Part shown: positions 1 to 19,500 of the stretch, in pieces
How positions within the stretch are numbered: position 1 is the stretch's first letter
How the letters are laid out: the number at the start of each line of letters is the position of its first letter
Assembly (NCBI RefSeq): GCF_030867145.1
Contig: NC_134440.1
Span: 5,518,001-5,582,000, forward strand
Length of the DNA stretch: 64,000 bases
Direction of reading: 5' to 3'
Source of the DNA: Opisthocomus hoazin
Lineage: Eukaryota; Chordata; Aves; Opisthocomiformes; Opisthocomidae
Notes under the pieces: generated by a model
What the model was told of the DNA's origin: nothing
Database searches by the model: none
Seen by the model: only the letters and a program-made list of their open reading frames with translations
Made by a program: the position numbers and the translations under genes

Positions 1-199
1 AGAGTAGCCAGGGCATATGCTGAAGGCTGAGGCTCAGCCTGTGTTCATTTAAAAGGTCTCTTGGCGATGTGATCTTGGGCTGGCCAGCTGTCCGGATAGA
101 AGTCAACAGGCTGGGACAATGGTGGGTGCAGGGCTCATGCTGGGATTTAGGGGTCGGTGGGGGGACAGGGCACATAATAAATGTAGGAAATTGTGCTGA

Positions 200-4614
<4,415 letters not shown>

Positions 4615-5040
4615 TTAAACTCCTTGGACTCTAGGGAAAAGGGGGTGGGGGGGAAATTAATTAATTAGTGTTAATGCCCGTGCGAAGGGGTAGATGCCCG
4701 TGACCGCCATCTCTTTGCATAATTAATCGGTTTCATAGCGATCTGAGACTTTAAATGAAGGGAGAGGATGAAAAAAAAAAAAAAGCCTTATAGGTTTGTG
4801 TTGCACATGACTCATCTTTGCCATTGTAACTAAACCATTTCCACTAGATTTGCCCGATTCTGTATTTATTTGACTCAAATTGTGTGGTGGGGGAGGAAAT
4901 GCGCTCCTTCATTTCTCCCTAAAGGGGGTTAAATCAATCGTGAAATAGGGAAGGGGGAGGGCCGCTGCCCGCCCGCAGTCTGCCTGTCCGTCGTGCCCAT
5001 CCGCCGCCTGTGTTAGTGCCACTGGAATTAATAAAAAGAA
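4615..5040 (+). other. EEF2: EEF2 3' untranslated region
   Basis: This AT-rich stretch follows the stop and contains no other gene. It ends near the AATAAA at 5030-5035, giving a 3'UTR of about 430 nt. The exact cleavage site cannot be read from sequence alone. Confidence 0.8.
5030..5035 (+). terminator. EEF2: EEF2 poly(A) signal AATAAA
   Basis: This is the first canonical AATAAA after the EEF2 stop, followed by an A-rich stretch and then the GC-rich DAPK3 promoter region. Confidence 0.75.
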
Positions 5041-5518
5041 AAAAAATCGGATTATGGATTATGGTGAGCTGTCTGCTTTCCCCGTGGCGCGCCCCCTTGC
5101 GGGCGGGAGGACCGGGTGGGGGGGGTAGCAGCAGCGCGCACTCCTTTAACTCCGCCAGGCCACGCCCTCTCTGGCGTCACGCCCCGCCCAGGGCCTGCCC
5201 CAGGGCGGGGCGGGGCGCCGAGGGAGGGCGTGGCCTGGCGGTGGGCGGAGCCCGCAGCAGTGCTGGAATGCGGCGGTGGCGGCGAACAAGGTGGGGCCGG
5301 AGATGGGGGAGGGGGGGCTTGGGGGCACAGCCTGAGTTTGGGGGGGTGGAGGGGTAGAGGGGGGGGATGTGGGGGTTCCCCGCAGCCGGGGGGCGTGGGG
5401 GCTCCCTGCTCTCTGTCCCCATGGGGGACTGGGGGGGGGTCCGCGCTGGGTGCTGGCCCTGAGTTGCTGCAGCGAGTCCATGCGAGCGGCTCCTGGGGCT
5501 TAACCTCCCGCCTCCCCT

Positions 5519-5535
5519 CCCCCCCCCCCCCCCCC
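5519..5535. repeat. C17 homopolymer before the DAPK3 start-codon exon
   Basis: Seventeen uninterrupted C bases form part of the presumed polypyrimidine tract of the acceptor at 5552. The length is likely to vary between individuals and is prone to sequencing error. Confidence 0.9.
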
Positions 5536-5552
5536 ATTTTCTGCTGCTGCAG

Positions 5553-5616
5553 GTGCTGATCCTCGACCTCCTCCTCCTCCTCCTGCGCTCGCAGGGTCCC
5601 CCAGGGCCCCGCAGCC
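5553..5616 (+). other. DAPK3: DAPK3 5'UTR part of the start-codon exon
   Basis: A pyrimidine-rich tract containing 17 consecutive C bases (5519-5535) and ctgctgctgcag forms a good acceptor ending at 5552. The exon then runs to the ATG at 5617, whose context gcagccATGt is a fair Kozak match. Confidence 0.6.
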
Positions 5617-9991
<4,375 letters not shown>

Positions 9992-10630
9992 CTCGGCCGG
10001 CGCCGGGCTCGGCTGCCCTCGGGCTGAGGTTGGGTCGTCCTTCCCGGATCCCCCGCGCTGACCCACAGCGGCGGCCAGCGCCGAAGGGACCTCGGTGGCT
10101 CTGCCCCTTGCTCGCCTGAGGAGCCCGTCCACCGACAGCCTTCGGTAAACGTCCCCGGGCTGGGCTGGGCTCGCGGTGGCGTGCTGGGGGCTTGGGCCTC
10201 TCTGGAGACCCCCGCCTTGGGGGACTTCAGTTGTGCTCACCTGGGTGGATCTGATTTTTTTTTCTTTTTATTCCTGCGCGCGGCTCTGGCGTGGCTTGCT
10301 GTCCGCGTGCTCTCCCCCTCGCTGCCGCAGGGCTCGGGGACCTGTTGTCCCCTCCCCGTCCCACTCGGGGCCTGGAGCTGCCGCAGTGCCCTGCTTTGGG
10401 GGGGGGGTCTTGGTGGGGAGAGCCCTCCTCCAAACCCTGGCAGCAGCTCAGCATCTCCCGCGTGCAAGCCGCGACTGAGGACTGATGCCTGGCCCTGGGC
10501 ACCACAGCCCACGGGCAACCCTGGCCGTCCCCTGCTCCCCGCGGGGCACTGCACCCCCCTGCACCCCCCCAGCCCTCAGTCCCACCGGACGCTCCCCCCT
10601 TTTAACAAAATAAAGGTTTCCGTGCACCGG
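9992..10630 (+). other. DAPK3: DAPK3 3' untranslated region
   Basis: GC-rich sequence after the stop, closing at an AATAAA at 10609-10614. Long reading frames across it are products of high GC content. Confidence 0.75.
10609..10614 (+). terminator. DAPK3: DAPK3 poly(A) signal AATAAA
   Basis: First canonical signal after the DAPK3 stop, in tttaacaaaataaaggtttc. Confidence 0.75.
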
Positions 10631-13600
10631 GGCGGCTGCGTTGGCTCCTGCCGTGGGAGGACGGGTGGTGGGAAGGGGGCGAAGATACGTCGGGGGGTGA
10701 CAACCGAAATGGGGTTTGAGCTCCCGTCCCAGGGGGTTTTCTGTAATTTGGGGGGGGAAAGGATTTTTTTTTTTTCCCCCCTTATCAGCCCCAACGCTGG
10801 TGGGAGAGCTCCCTGCGGGCTTGGAGGGGGCTCTGGGGATGGGGCTGGGTTGCTGGATGCTCCCGGGCTGGGAGACCTCCCAGCCCCTCTTGCCTCAGGT
10901 CCCTGGGGGCTCAGGGAAGGTTGGGGCCCGGTCATGGGGATTGGAGAAGGTCTGAGGGGGTTTCAGGAGGTCCCTGGGGCTCAGGGAAGCCCCTTGGGTG
11001 CAGGGAGGGTCCCAGGGTTTCTGTGGGCTCCCTACCCTTTGCGCCAGGGATCCCCCTTTTGCAGGGGACCAGCCAGATCCCGTTTTGCACGGGAACAGGG
11101 TGGATAAGGAATTACCCCCAACGTTATCGGGGCCAGGGAGGGCTGCTGGGCTCCGGCATCACCGGGAGATGTGCCGGCGGGCGCGGGAGAGCAGCGGATA
11201 GCTGGGACCGGGGGGCCAGCATGGGCTGGACCCTGTCCCCTTGCCCCCGGCCTCCTGGGGATGGGGAGGACGAGGTCCTGACTCCTCGCTTTCCGCAGAG
11301 CACGTGCGAGAGCCCAGGGCTGGGTTTCTGCTGGGAGCACTGAGGGGTTTCCGGCTGCCCATGGCCCCGTGGCGATGGAGCCAAGATCCAGCTGAATTTG
11401 AGCCGGGGGAATCACCGGCCGAATCCCGACGGATGGCAGGCGTCCCTGTGGCTCGCCAGCACCCACGGCGGGGCGGGCAGCGGTGGGCTTTCCTCTGGCC
11501 GAGCTCCGGGCTGAGCAGATTTGCTCAATTTAGGGTTCATTTATCACTCCACTGCTTCCCCCGCCAGCTCCCCGGGGCTCTGGGGTTGCGGCGAGACGGG
11601 CACAGCCCGGGCAGAGGGGACGTGCCCCGTGCCCCGTCCGCGCCAGCCGTCGGGCAGCCCTGCGTGCCCAGCGTGCTCGCTGACGTCCCGCGGGGTGTAG
11701 GTTTCCCTCCCAACCCGCTGGGCACGCCAGCCTGGGGATAATTTTAGTCTGCCCCGTTTTCCCAGGCCGAGGCGGTCGGCATCCAGGGGTGACGGCGTGA
11801 CGTCCCGGCTGGCGGCAGCGTCCCAGGGCAGAGCAGAGCCCATGCCGCGGCCCCAGGGTGCTGGAGGGGGGCTCTGGCGATGGTGGGGGCCACCGGAGCC
11901 TGGCTGGGGGGCTTGGGGCCGCCATCCCAGGGCTGGGGTTCGGGAGCAGGCTTTGGGGTACGGATTCAGCTGGAGTCCCAGGCATCTGATCCGCTCTCGC
12001 AGAGCAGATTCGTCACCGGAGCCGGCGTGTGGAAGGAGGTGTGGAAATCCTAGAGCAGCAGCTGTTGCCGAGCTGTGCAAAGTTCACATAGCGCGAAGGC
12101 TTCCCAGGCGCTCGTTGTGCCGCGGGTTTCGGTTTCAAGGCTCTTGGAAGTCGCTGCCATTCACCCCGGCCGACGTCTCCTCCCAGCAGGTACGATGCTC
12201 CGGAGGTGCGAGGGGTAGCAGGAGCTCTCATCCTGACAGATGCACAAGAGAACACCAAACCGTTTTTAAAAAAGCAGAATTCGGGGTGGTTTTTGTTGCC
12301 GCTGCGCTCGGGATGAGCTGCTTGAGAGGGTTTTCGATTGCAGCGTCCTGGCAGGAGTTCAGCAGGCCGCACGGTGAGCCACGTACAGCCGCAAAGGCAG
12401 GCGAAAACACCAACCCCTCGCCGCGGAGGAGGATTTACGGGGGAGAAAGCGTCCCGGAGGTGAAGGCTACAGGGACTCCGCTGACGCCGAACACCACGGG
12501 GACGAGGGTTGTGCTCAGACACGGGGGGCTGTGCTGGTCCCCGGTGTTCGGCGAGGTGACGTGCTGGGACGTTCTGCCTCGGTTCCCCTCCTTGCAGCCA
12601 GATCTAACGCTGCCCTGGGGCGTTTTCTGTTCTCTGGGGAAGAGACTATCGAAGTGCCTTTTTTCCACCTTCCATCTCTGCTTCCTAGAGGCCGGCTTGA
12701 AGCGAGCGCAGTGTCTTTTCCCTTCTATGTCTCCAGAAAAGCAAAATGCTTTTGTAGGGCTTATCAGGTGAGAGTTAAACCTGTCTGTGACCACGGGGGA
12801 AACCCTGATGGAAATCAAACGCCAGATCCCGCTGGGGAGCTGAGGCTGCTTTGATTTTTTCCCCTGCCCGCGAGCAGAGCTGCAGCTAATCTGCGGGAAA
12901 GGCTCCATGTGACGATGCCAAATGGACTTACAAGGTATCGGTGACAAGTCGCAGCACCATCCCCGGCCCAGGCGTTCCTCGGCTTTGCCGTTGACGAGCG
13001 GCCGGCTGTGTAACGGTGTAATTATAGCTTTGTGGGTCTCTCCAGGCACGCAGGGGGTTGCACGCAAGGAAATATGCCTTTTTATAGCTTGTGGAAGTGT
13101 GGGTGATGCCATCAGTATTCGCATCTCGTTTCTGGCTGCGGCAGCCCCGTGCTGGCCAGACAAATGGAAAATGTTGGTGTAACATGAGGATGAGGTGGTG
13201 GCTCTGACTCGCTGCTGGTCTCGCTCCTGGCTGCTTTAAAACACCCCTTGAAATAGGCTTGGTGGGTTTTCTGGGGGTGACTTCTTGCTAATCTGTGGCA
13301 GCTTCTTTTCTGGAGCGACGTTTCTAACGAAGGCGCGCCCAGAAATCTTCTGCAGCAGCTGTGCTGACACCACGGCCGAGTTATTTTAGCGCCCAAAAGC
13401 TCACCACGCTTGTCCCACGTGAGAGGCTTTGTACTTGAACGTGGTGAAGCTTCTCTGTGTGGTGTGCGGCACGTGCTTCAGCCCCTCAGTCCAATGGCAC
13501 TTCCTATCTTTAGCCGGTGTATTTCGATAGCGGGCTGACAGATCCCGACACGCTCGCCCGTCTCACCACAGGATTTAAGCTCAATTCGTTACCAGGCACA

Positions 13601-13655
13601 GAGCGGCGTGGTTGTAATTGGCTTGGAGCTGGCCACTAGCCAAGGACAGCGCTGC
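10631..13655. other. GC-rich convergent intergenic region without recognised gene
   Basis: This region lies between the 3' ends of DAPK3 (+) and NMRK2 (-). It is GC-rich with several long overlapping open frames on both strands, for example 11797-12771 (+) and 12435-13163 (-). None has a recognisable domain, and frames are open on both strands at once, as expected where stop codons are rare. I see no RNA gene or clear promoter here. Confidence 0.6.
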
Positions 13656-13659
13656 AACC

Positions 13660-13958
13660 GGGCCTTCGCTCGGGGTTTGTCTCGTCTGGGGGAGGCTGAG
13701 GGGCAACCTCGTCGCTCTCTGCAGCTTCCTGAGGAGGGGACGAGGGGAGGGAGGTGCTGAGCTCCTCTCCCTGGGATGCCGTGATAGGATTCCTGGGAAT
13801 GGTCCAAACTTGCGCCAGGGGAGGTTCAGACTGGACCTTCGGCACCGTGTCTTTCCCAAGGGTGGTCAAACGCTGGAACAGGCGTCCTTGAGAGGCGGTC
13901 GATGCCCCAAGCCTGTCGGTGCTTGAGAGGCATTGGACAATGCCCTTTAGAACCTGCT
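13660..13958 (+). mobile_element. Older CR1 LINE fragment, 5' portion (interrupted)
   Basis: CR1-like 3' sequence of an older subfamily in sense orientation. Recognisable blocks are gaggctgaggggcaacctcg, ggtggtcaaacgctggaaca and gatgccccaagcctgtcggt. It stops at about 13958, where a second CR1 begins, and resumes at 14622. Confidence 0.75.
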
Positions 13959-14621
13959 GGACCTTCTTGGTGGACAACAAGCTGACCATGAGCCAGCAGC
14001 GTGCCCTGGTTGCCAAGAAGGCCGATGGGATCCTGGGGTGCATTCAGAGGAGTGTGGGCAGCAGGTCGAGGGAGGTTCTCCTCCCCCTCTACTCTGCCCT
14101 GGGGAGGCCCCATCTGCAGTGCTGTGTCCAGTTCTGGGCTCCCCAGTTCAAGAAAGATGAGGAGCTACTGGAGAGAGTCCAGTGGAGGGCTACGAGGATG
14201 ATGAGGGGACTGGAGCATCTCTCCTATGAGGAGAGGCTGAGGGATCTGGGCTTGTTCAGCCTGGAGAAGAGAAGGCTGAGAGGGGACCTTAGAAATTTAT
14301 AAAAATATCTGCAGGGTGGGTGTCAGGAGGACGGGGCCAGACTTTGTCCAGTGGTGCCCAGCGACAGGACGAGGGGCAACGGGCACAAACTGGAGCAGAG
14401 GAAGCTCCAGCTGAACCCAAGGAAGAACTTCTTCCCTGTGAGGGTGACGGAGCCCTGACCCAGGCTGCCCAGGGAGGCTGTGGAGTCTCCTTCTCTGGAG
14501 ATATTCAAGCCCCGCCTGGACGCGGTGCTGTGCAGCCTGCTCTGGGTGACCCTGCTTGGGCAGGGGGTTGGGCTGGGTGACCCACAGAGGGCCCTTCCAA
14601 CCCCCACCATTCTGTGATTCT
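13959..14621 (+). mobile_element. Younger CR1 LINE 3' end with the terminus of its reverse-transcriptase ORF
   Basis: Sense-strand CR1. The frame from 13919 to 14302 decodes the C-terminus of CR1 ORF2 ([35 protein letters not shown]) and ends at TAA. The usual 3'UTR follows, with terminal repeats cattctgtgattctg ending near 14621. It is 5'-truncated, as most CR1 copies are, and cannot move by itself. Confidence 0.9.
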
Positions 14622-14692
14622 GGCCAGCCCTGAAGTGCTTGGGCAGCTGGACTAGATGGTTGTTGCAGATCCCCTCCAACTGAAACGGCGTG
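14622..14692 (+). mobile_element. Older CR1 LINE fragment, 3' portion (continuation)
   Basis: Resumes the older CR1 exactly after the tail of the inserted copy: ccctgaagtgcttgggcagc, ctggactagatggttgttgc and ccctccaactgaaac are the usual last bases of this CR1 type. Confidence 0.75.
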
Positions 14693-16004
14693 GTCTAGCC
14701 TAGCCTGGAGCCCTGGTGAGCTGCTCCTGTCCCCAGGTGGGGCTGGTGGCAGCCCTGACCCATCCGAGCGGATGGGGTGAAGAGGAGATGACTTTTTCCA
14801 CGGCACTCACCCTGGTGCTTCCCACAGGGTGACGGGCAGCGCTTTGCTCACAGGCAGAGGTTCCCCCTAAAAGCCTGGTGAAGAATAGAGGTTGCACTAT
14901 TCAGAAAGGAGGAAACCCAGGCAGAATGCTGTTCTCAAAGTTCACGATAAGCAGGAAAATAAATATCTACCGCTCAGTTTTGTTTCAGGAACAATATCCC
15001 CATTCCCTTCTCAAGCATCCTGGGCTCCATGCTATGATTTATTTCAATATTCCAACTGTTTGGTGCATTACTTTTGTGCTGTATCTTGCTTGGCATGGGA
15101 GGCTTTTTTGATCTCACTGGAGGACTGAGAAAAAGCCCATCGACAGAGAAATCGGTTAAACTATTGCCACTGATATTTTACTTCTAGTTTTGCTAGAAGG
15201 GGAGGACATAGAGGAGTAATAAATTTGTGACTTTCTACACACTTAGCAGCAGCATTTGAAAAAGCAGAACCTCCTCTACCTCCATTTTACAGAGCTGTAA
15301 CGTGCTATCTGGCACCTTAATGGAGGATTTTGCCAAAATACACAACCTGCTCAGGTGCGAGTTCCTCTGCAGGACCTATTTGGGAGACAGATGATGCAGG
15401 GGTGCGCAGGACTGCTCTCTACAGCATGGAGTCCTCCTGTCACAGGGAGTTAATGAAAGATCTATTGGTAAATAGTTTGTACAGGTACTTTAAGGCTGTG
15501 CTTAAATGCTGTTTTGCTTCAAACTGAAATTGGGATGGCTTTTTCAGTGCTAATTCCTGAGGCAGCACAACTTTAATATGAGGCTGCTACTCGCTCCCTG
15601 AGAATTCCCACCAGTTTGCCTTCTGGATTTTGCATTTGGGAATATCGCCACTGAACCTCAAGGGGTGGCAGTGAGAAAGGCTGCGAAGCCAAGGCTGACA
15701 TAGAAGGGGTTTCATACCAGCACTTAAAAAAAATACCTGAATGTCACCTCAGAGAGTCTCGCTCTTGTTGGGAGGTCTGAACCAGGCTTCGGGGCCAGCA
15801 TTCTCACTGAACCCAGCAGCGACACATGAGAGGAGGTTTGAGGCTGCGCAGGTACGTTTAAGAAAGCAGGATGAAATTTCAAATGTCATTGAGAAAGCAA
15901 AGGCTGCTGCTGTCTTTTGGGGGAGTTTTGCACCTATTTCTAATGCAGTAAAGGTGACTGACAGATTAAGACATGACCTCAAAAAAAGCGATTTTAAATT
16001 GATT
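14693..16004. other. Intergenic DNA 3' of NMRK2
   Basis: AT-rich sequence between the CR1 cluster and the NMRK2 3'UTR. It contains minus-strand ATTAAA (near 15575) and AATAAA (near 15040) motifs that could serve as distal NMRK2 poly(A) signals. No gene is seen. Confidence 0.4.
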
Positions 16005-16360
16005 TTTACTGAGTTTAAGAGATGACATTACAAACAAGCCATTACATAAAGACTTAGTATCTGCAGAAGCACATAAGCAGAAGAGTCAGTTGTTTTCCCA
16101 ACGCAGCTCCACTTGTTCCATTATAAAAATGCATTTTCAACATATGTTTAAGCCAGTGGAATATAAAATAAGAAAATAAAAAAACCCAAACAATCCTGTC
16201 CATCAGAGTTGTGAATAAGTTATCTTCATTTTTCAATTATATACAAAAGACACTTTCCAAAGGACAGCATAAGAAGAGTTTACACAAATAAACCCTCACT
16301 CCAATTTCTGAGTACTATTTACATCGTTCTGTACACGGGTCTTTTAGGTCTTCCGAGACC
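16005..16360 (-). other. NMRK2: Probable NMRK2 3'UTR exon
   Basis: A strong acceptor on the minus strand (TTTCCCTTCTTGCTTTGCAG, ending at 16361) lies 105 bp past the stop codon's apparent donor, suggesting a final non-coding exon starting at 16360. I find no AATAAA close by; variant signals are AGTAAA at 16005-16010 and ATTAAA further on near 15575. The lower end given here is provisional. Confidence 0.5.
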
Positions 16361-16465
16361 CTGCAAAGCAAGAAGGGAAAGCGTGACTATCCAAGCGCAA
16401 GAGCGGGTTATTTCCGGCAGTCAGTCCCTCGCGTTTCACCCCCTCAGACGCAGGGACGTATTTAC

Positions 16466-16551
16466 CTATAAGCAATTTAAAAGCTTGTTGTGAACATCTT
16501 CAAAGACTTGATTGTAAAGTTCATCTCTAGACTTCAGTCCATCTAAATAAA
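16466..16551 (-). CDS. NMRK2: NMRK2 coding exon 7, residues 173-200 and stop
   Basis: Acceptor TTCTTTCAG ends at 16552. Encodes [19 protein letters not shown] and ends LLNCL then TAG (16466-16468). The next bases GTAAAT look like a splice donor, so the stop would be the last three bases of the exon. Confidence 0.92.
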
Positions 16552-19500
16552 CTGAAAGAAAAAGACAGAGTCAGTCTGTAGGTTTCTGATCAGAACAAAA
16601 TTTATGTAGATCTCTTTTAAAAGATTTCATACTCTACTGACCAAAATGACAACTTGTTTTCCAGCTGGAAAAACAGAACCATCCTCAAAAAAACCCCCCA
16701 TGGCCTGCAAAAATCTCCTGCCCTATTATAAAGAATGTGGTTTTTATCCCCTTCCCTCCCCCTTTCCCCCTGTAAGTGCTTATAATATGAAACAACGGGA
16801 AGAAGGTCTTGGCTATAAAACTGTATATATTTATCTGGACAGAAAGTAGGCCAGGATTACAACTTAATAGTAAAAATAGTGACTTGCGTCATTACAGTTA
16901 AAGTTTCCTTGAATTAAATCACCGACTTCCTTAAAATCCAAAGTACAATGCCAAAGGATTTGTATTCAGGGAGGCTTACCAACATCCACACTGCCATCCT
17001 CCATTTCTTTCCGGTGTTTTAAGTACATGGGCCAGACGTGGCCGTCAAAGAGACCCGGTGGGTCAGGAACCGTGTAGTTACGCGTACTGCAAATACCAAA
17101 ATGGAAAAGAACATCAGGACTGCCGGGATCGCGCTGCCTCTTGCACACTGCTGAAGCCTGAAGCTCATCTGACAGCTGCTCAGTTGGATTTATGTAAAAA
17201 CTGTCATAGTCCCATTTCTCATTGATATCAGTCTGTGTTTTGCACAGGTTCATTTAAGCACCCGAAGTCAATACAGACGCTACAGGTAGCCGCTGAAGGC
17301 AAAGCAAGCATTCTCTGAGGGTTTAACTCCTGCTCACGGGGGAAGCATGCAACGACTCTGTCCCTTTTGCACCAGGGAATGGCTCAAAACTAGAAGAGGG
17401 CAGATTGAGATTAGATATTAGGAAGAAATTCTTCCCCATGAGGGTGGTGAGGCTCTGGCCCAGGTTGCCCAGAGGAGCTGTGGCTGCCCCCTCCCTGGCA
17501 GTGCTCAAGGCCAGGTTGGATGGAGCTCTGAGCACCCTGGGCTGGTGGAAGATGTCCCTGCCCATGGCAGGGGGGTTGGAACCAGATGAGCTTTAAGGTC
17601 CCTTCCCACCCAAACCATTCTATGATTCTATGTGCTGATCTCCCTAAACCTTCCCCAAAGAGGACAGCTAGAGCTAAAGTTCAGAAAACGCCACATGAAA
17701 GTCTCTTCCTCCAATTAAAGTTTTAAACTGCAATTCCAATTTGTGACACCAGTGCATCCCACTAATAGCAACATAAAGGCAACCTGAAGGCTTGCCTCTA
17801 GCAGAGTCGTTACTGGAAGGAAGGATTAGACTTACATCTGAATCTTCTTACCTTCTCCTCCTTTTGCATTCATCGTATGGAACTGCCAAGTAGTAGCGGA
17901 TGTCAAACAGGTCTATCAGTGGTCTAGGGTAGGGTAGAAAGAAAGAACTCAGCTATTTTTTCCTGACAGAAAAGCGTTAAATCATCCCCAAGAGCCATAA
18001 AAATATTTCTGCCTCTCTTGTATTTGTGTCTATTGTAGACACCAGAAGTCTGTTTTCATTAAGACACGACTAATGTATGGTAGGTTTATTACTAGCTATA
18101 AAACATGGAAAATGCTGTTTTCTGAAGGTCAGAATGGCATGCCAAGTGCTTTTCCCACCCAGATACCTGCTACTAGTTACTGTGGAGGATCAGACACTGG
18201 GCTGGGAACACCTAGGGTGTGAACTGTGACTCTTTCTAGATCATTTCAAATTCTGCTTGCAGCAGACTGAAGCTGCAATTCCTCAGTCTGATAGGAACTG
18301 ACTTATCCAACCGCCTGGCCTGCTGTGCTGAAGCAAGCTGTCAAAGTGTGCATGGGCACACAGAGTTGGTACAAAGCAACTCATCAGCTCATGTTCTTTT
18401 GCAGAATTGCAGGGAGTTAGCTCTACCACGGCTTACTGCGTTGCGCTCCAATTAGGCTGGAGAAAATAAACCCAGAAAAATGCTTAAAGCAAATTTAGTT
18501 TGAAGCGGTGGGACATGAAGCCTAGTGAGGGTTGCATAAAATGCTTAATATAGTCTGAACTGAGCAAGCTCTGTGGATGAAATACTCCCTCTGGACTAAG
18601 GAAAGGCTCCCATTAGCAAGACTGAGTGCTTCAGAGGTATTTGTAACCTTCAGGAGAGATCTCAAGAGTTACCTCCCTGGGGACAGGCCAAGAACACCGG
18701 CACTCTGCCAGCACAGTCTCCAGTTGGCCACTCTCAGTATGGCTAGCCCAGGACTGCCAGTTTACATTTTCCATTCAGTTTGGAAAGCTGGAATGGTGCT
18801 GCTTCTCTTATGGTAGAGCTTATAAACAACTCATTTTTTTTTCTCTAAGTGTCATGCACAGCTTGTTCTCTTGAAAGAGTTTTGTACACAAAACTACAGT
18901 TTGGAGCCAAGAATATTCTGGTCATCATGTTTCTAGCATGCGATTTTCTGAAGTTTACATATTATAGCTATTGGAAGTTTTCTCTGCCTTCACTGCTAGT
19001 CTAGTCTCCCCATCTTCCTGCCAAGCATTTTTTTTTTCCCCATATTAAAAAAAAAAGCAAGAAGAGGTTGATCTTTGCTCCAATGTAGAATTAATTACAA
19101 AGATCAATTCAGTCAGTGTTAAGCATGTGTATCACATGAGAACTACTCCTAAATTCCAGGAGACATTCCAAGCAGTGAATGCAGAATGGATTATCTCCTT
19201 GTTCTCATCAACGACCTTTTCAGGTCACGGTTTAGGCACCCTGGTGGGAGCCCAGGAGGGAAGCCTGCACCTGCACTGCTGGCTCAGCATTTACAAGTTC
19301 TGGTCTAAAGCTCCCTGTGCCCTACAGTTCAAGGCTGTGCCCTAAATGAGAACTTCCTACGTTACCTTGAGAAAGTCACCTTGTGCACCTCAATTCACTA
19401 GCATTTACTGGTAAATTTTACGTGAGAAAAATCCTTACGCGTGATACCTCAGAACAAGGCAGGGAGGGTATATTAGTAAAAAGGAGGTTTTAGCCCTGGC

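Noticed and set aside
11797-12771. 324-codon plus-strand open frame in the DAPK3-NMRK2 intergenic region
   Set aside because: It lies in GC-rich DNA where stops are rare, overlaps long minus-strand frames, has no recognisable domain and no splice or poly(A) support.
13919-14302. Open frame with reverse-transcriptase terminus as an independent gene
   Set aside because: It is the 5'-truncated end of CR1 ORF2 inside a repeat, not a host gene.
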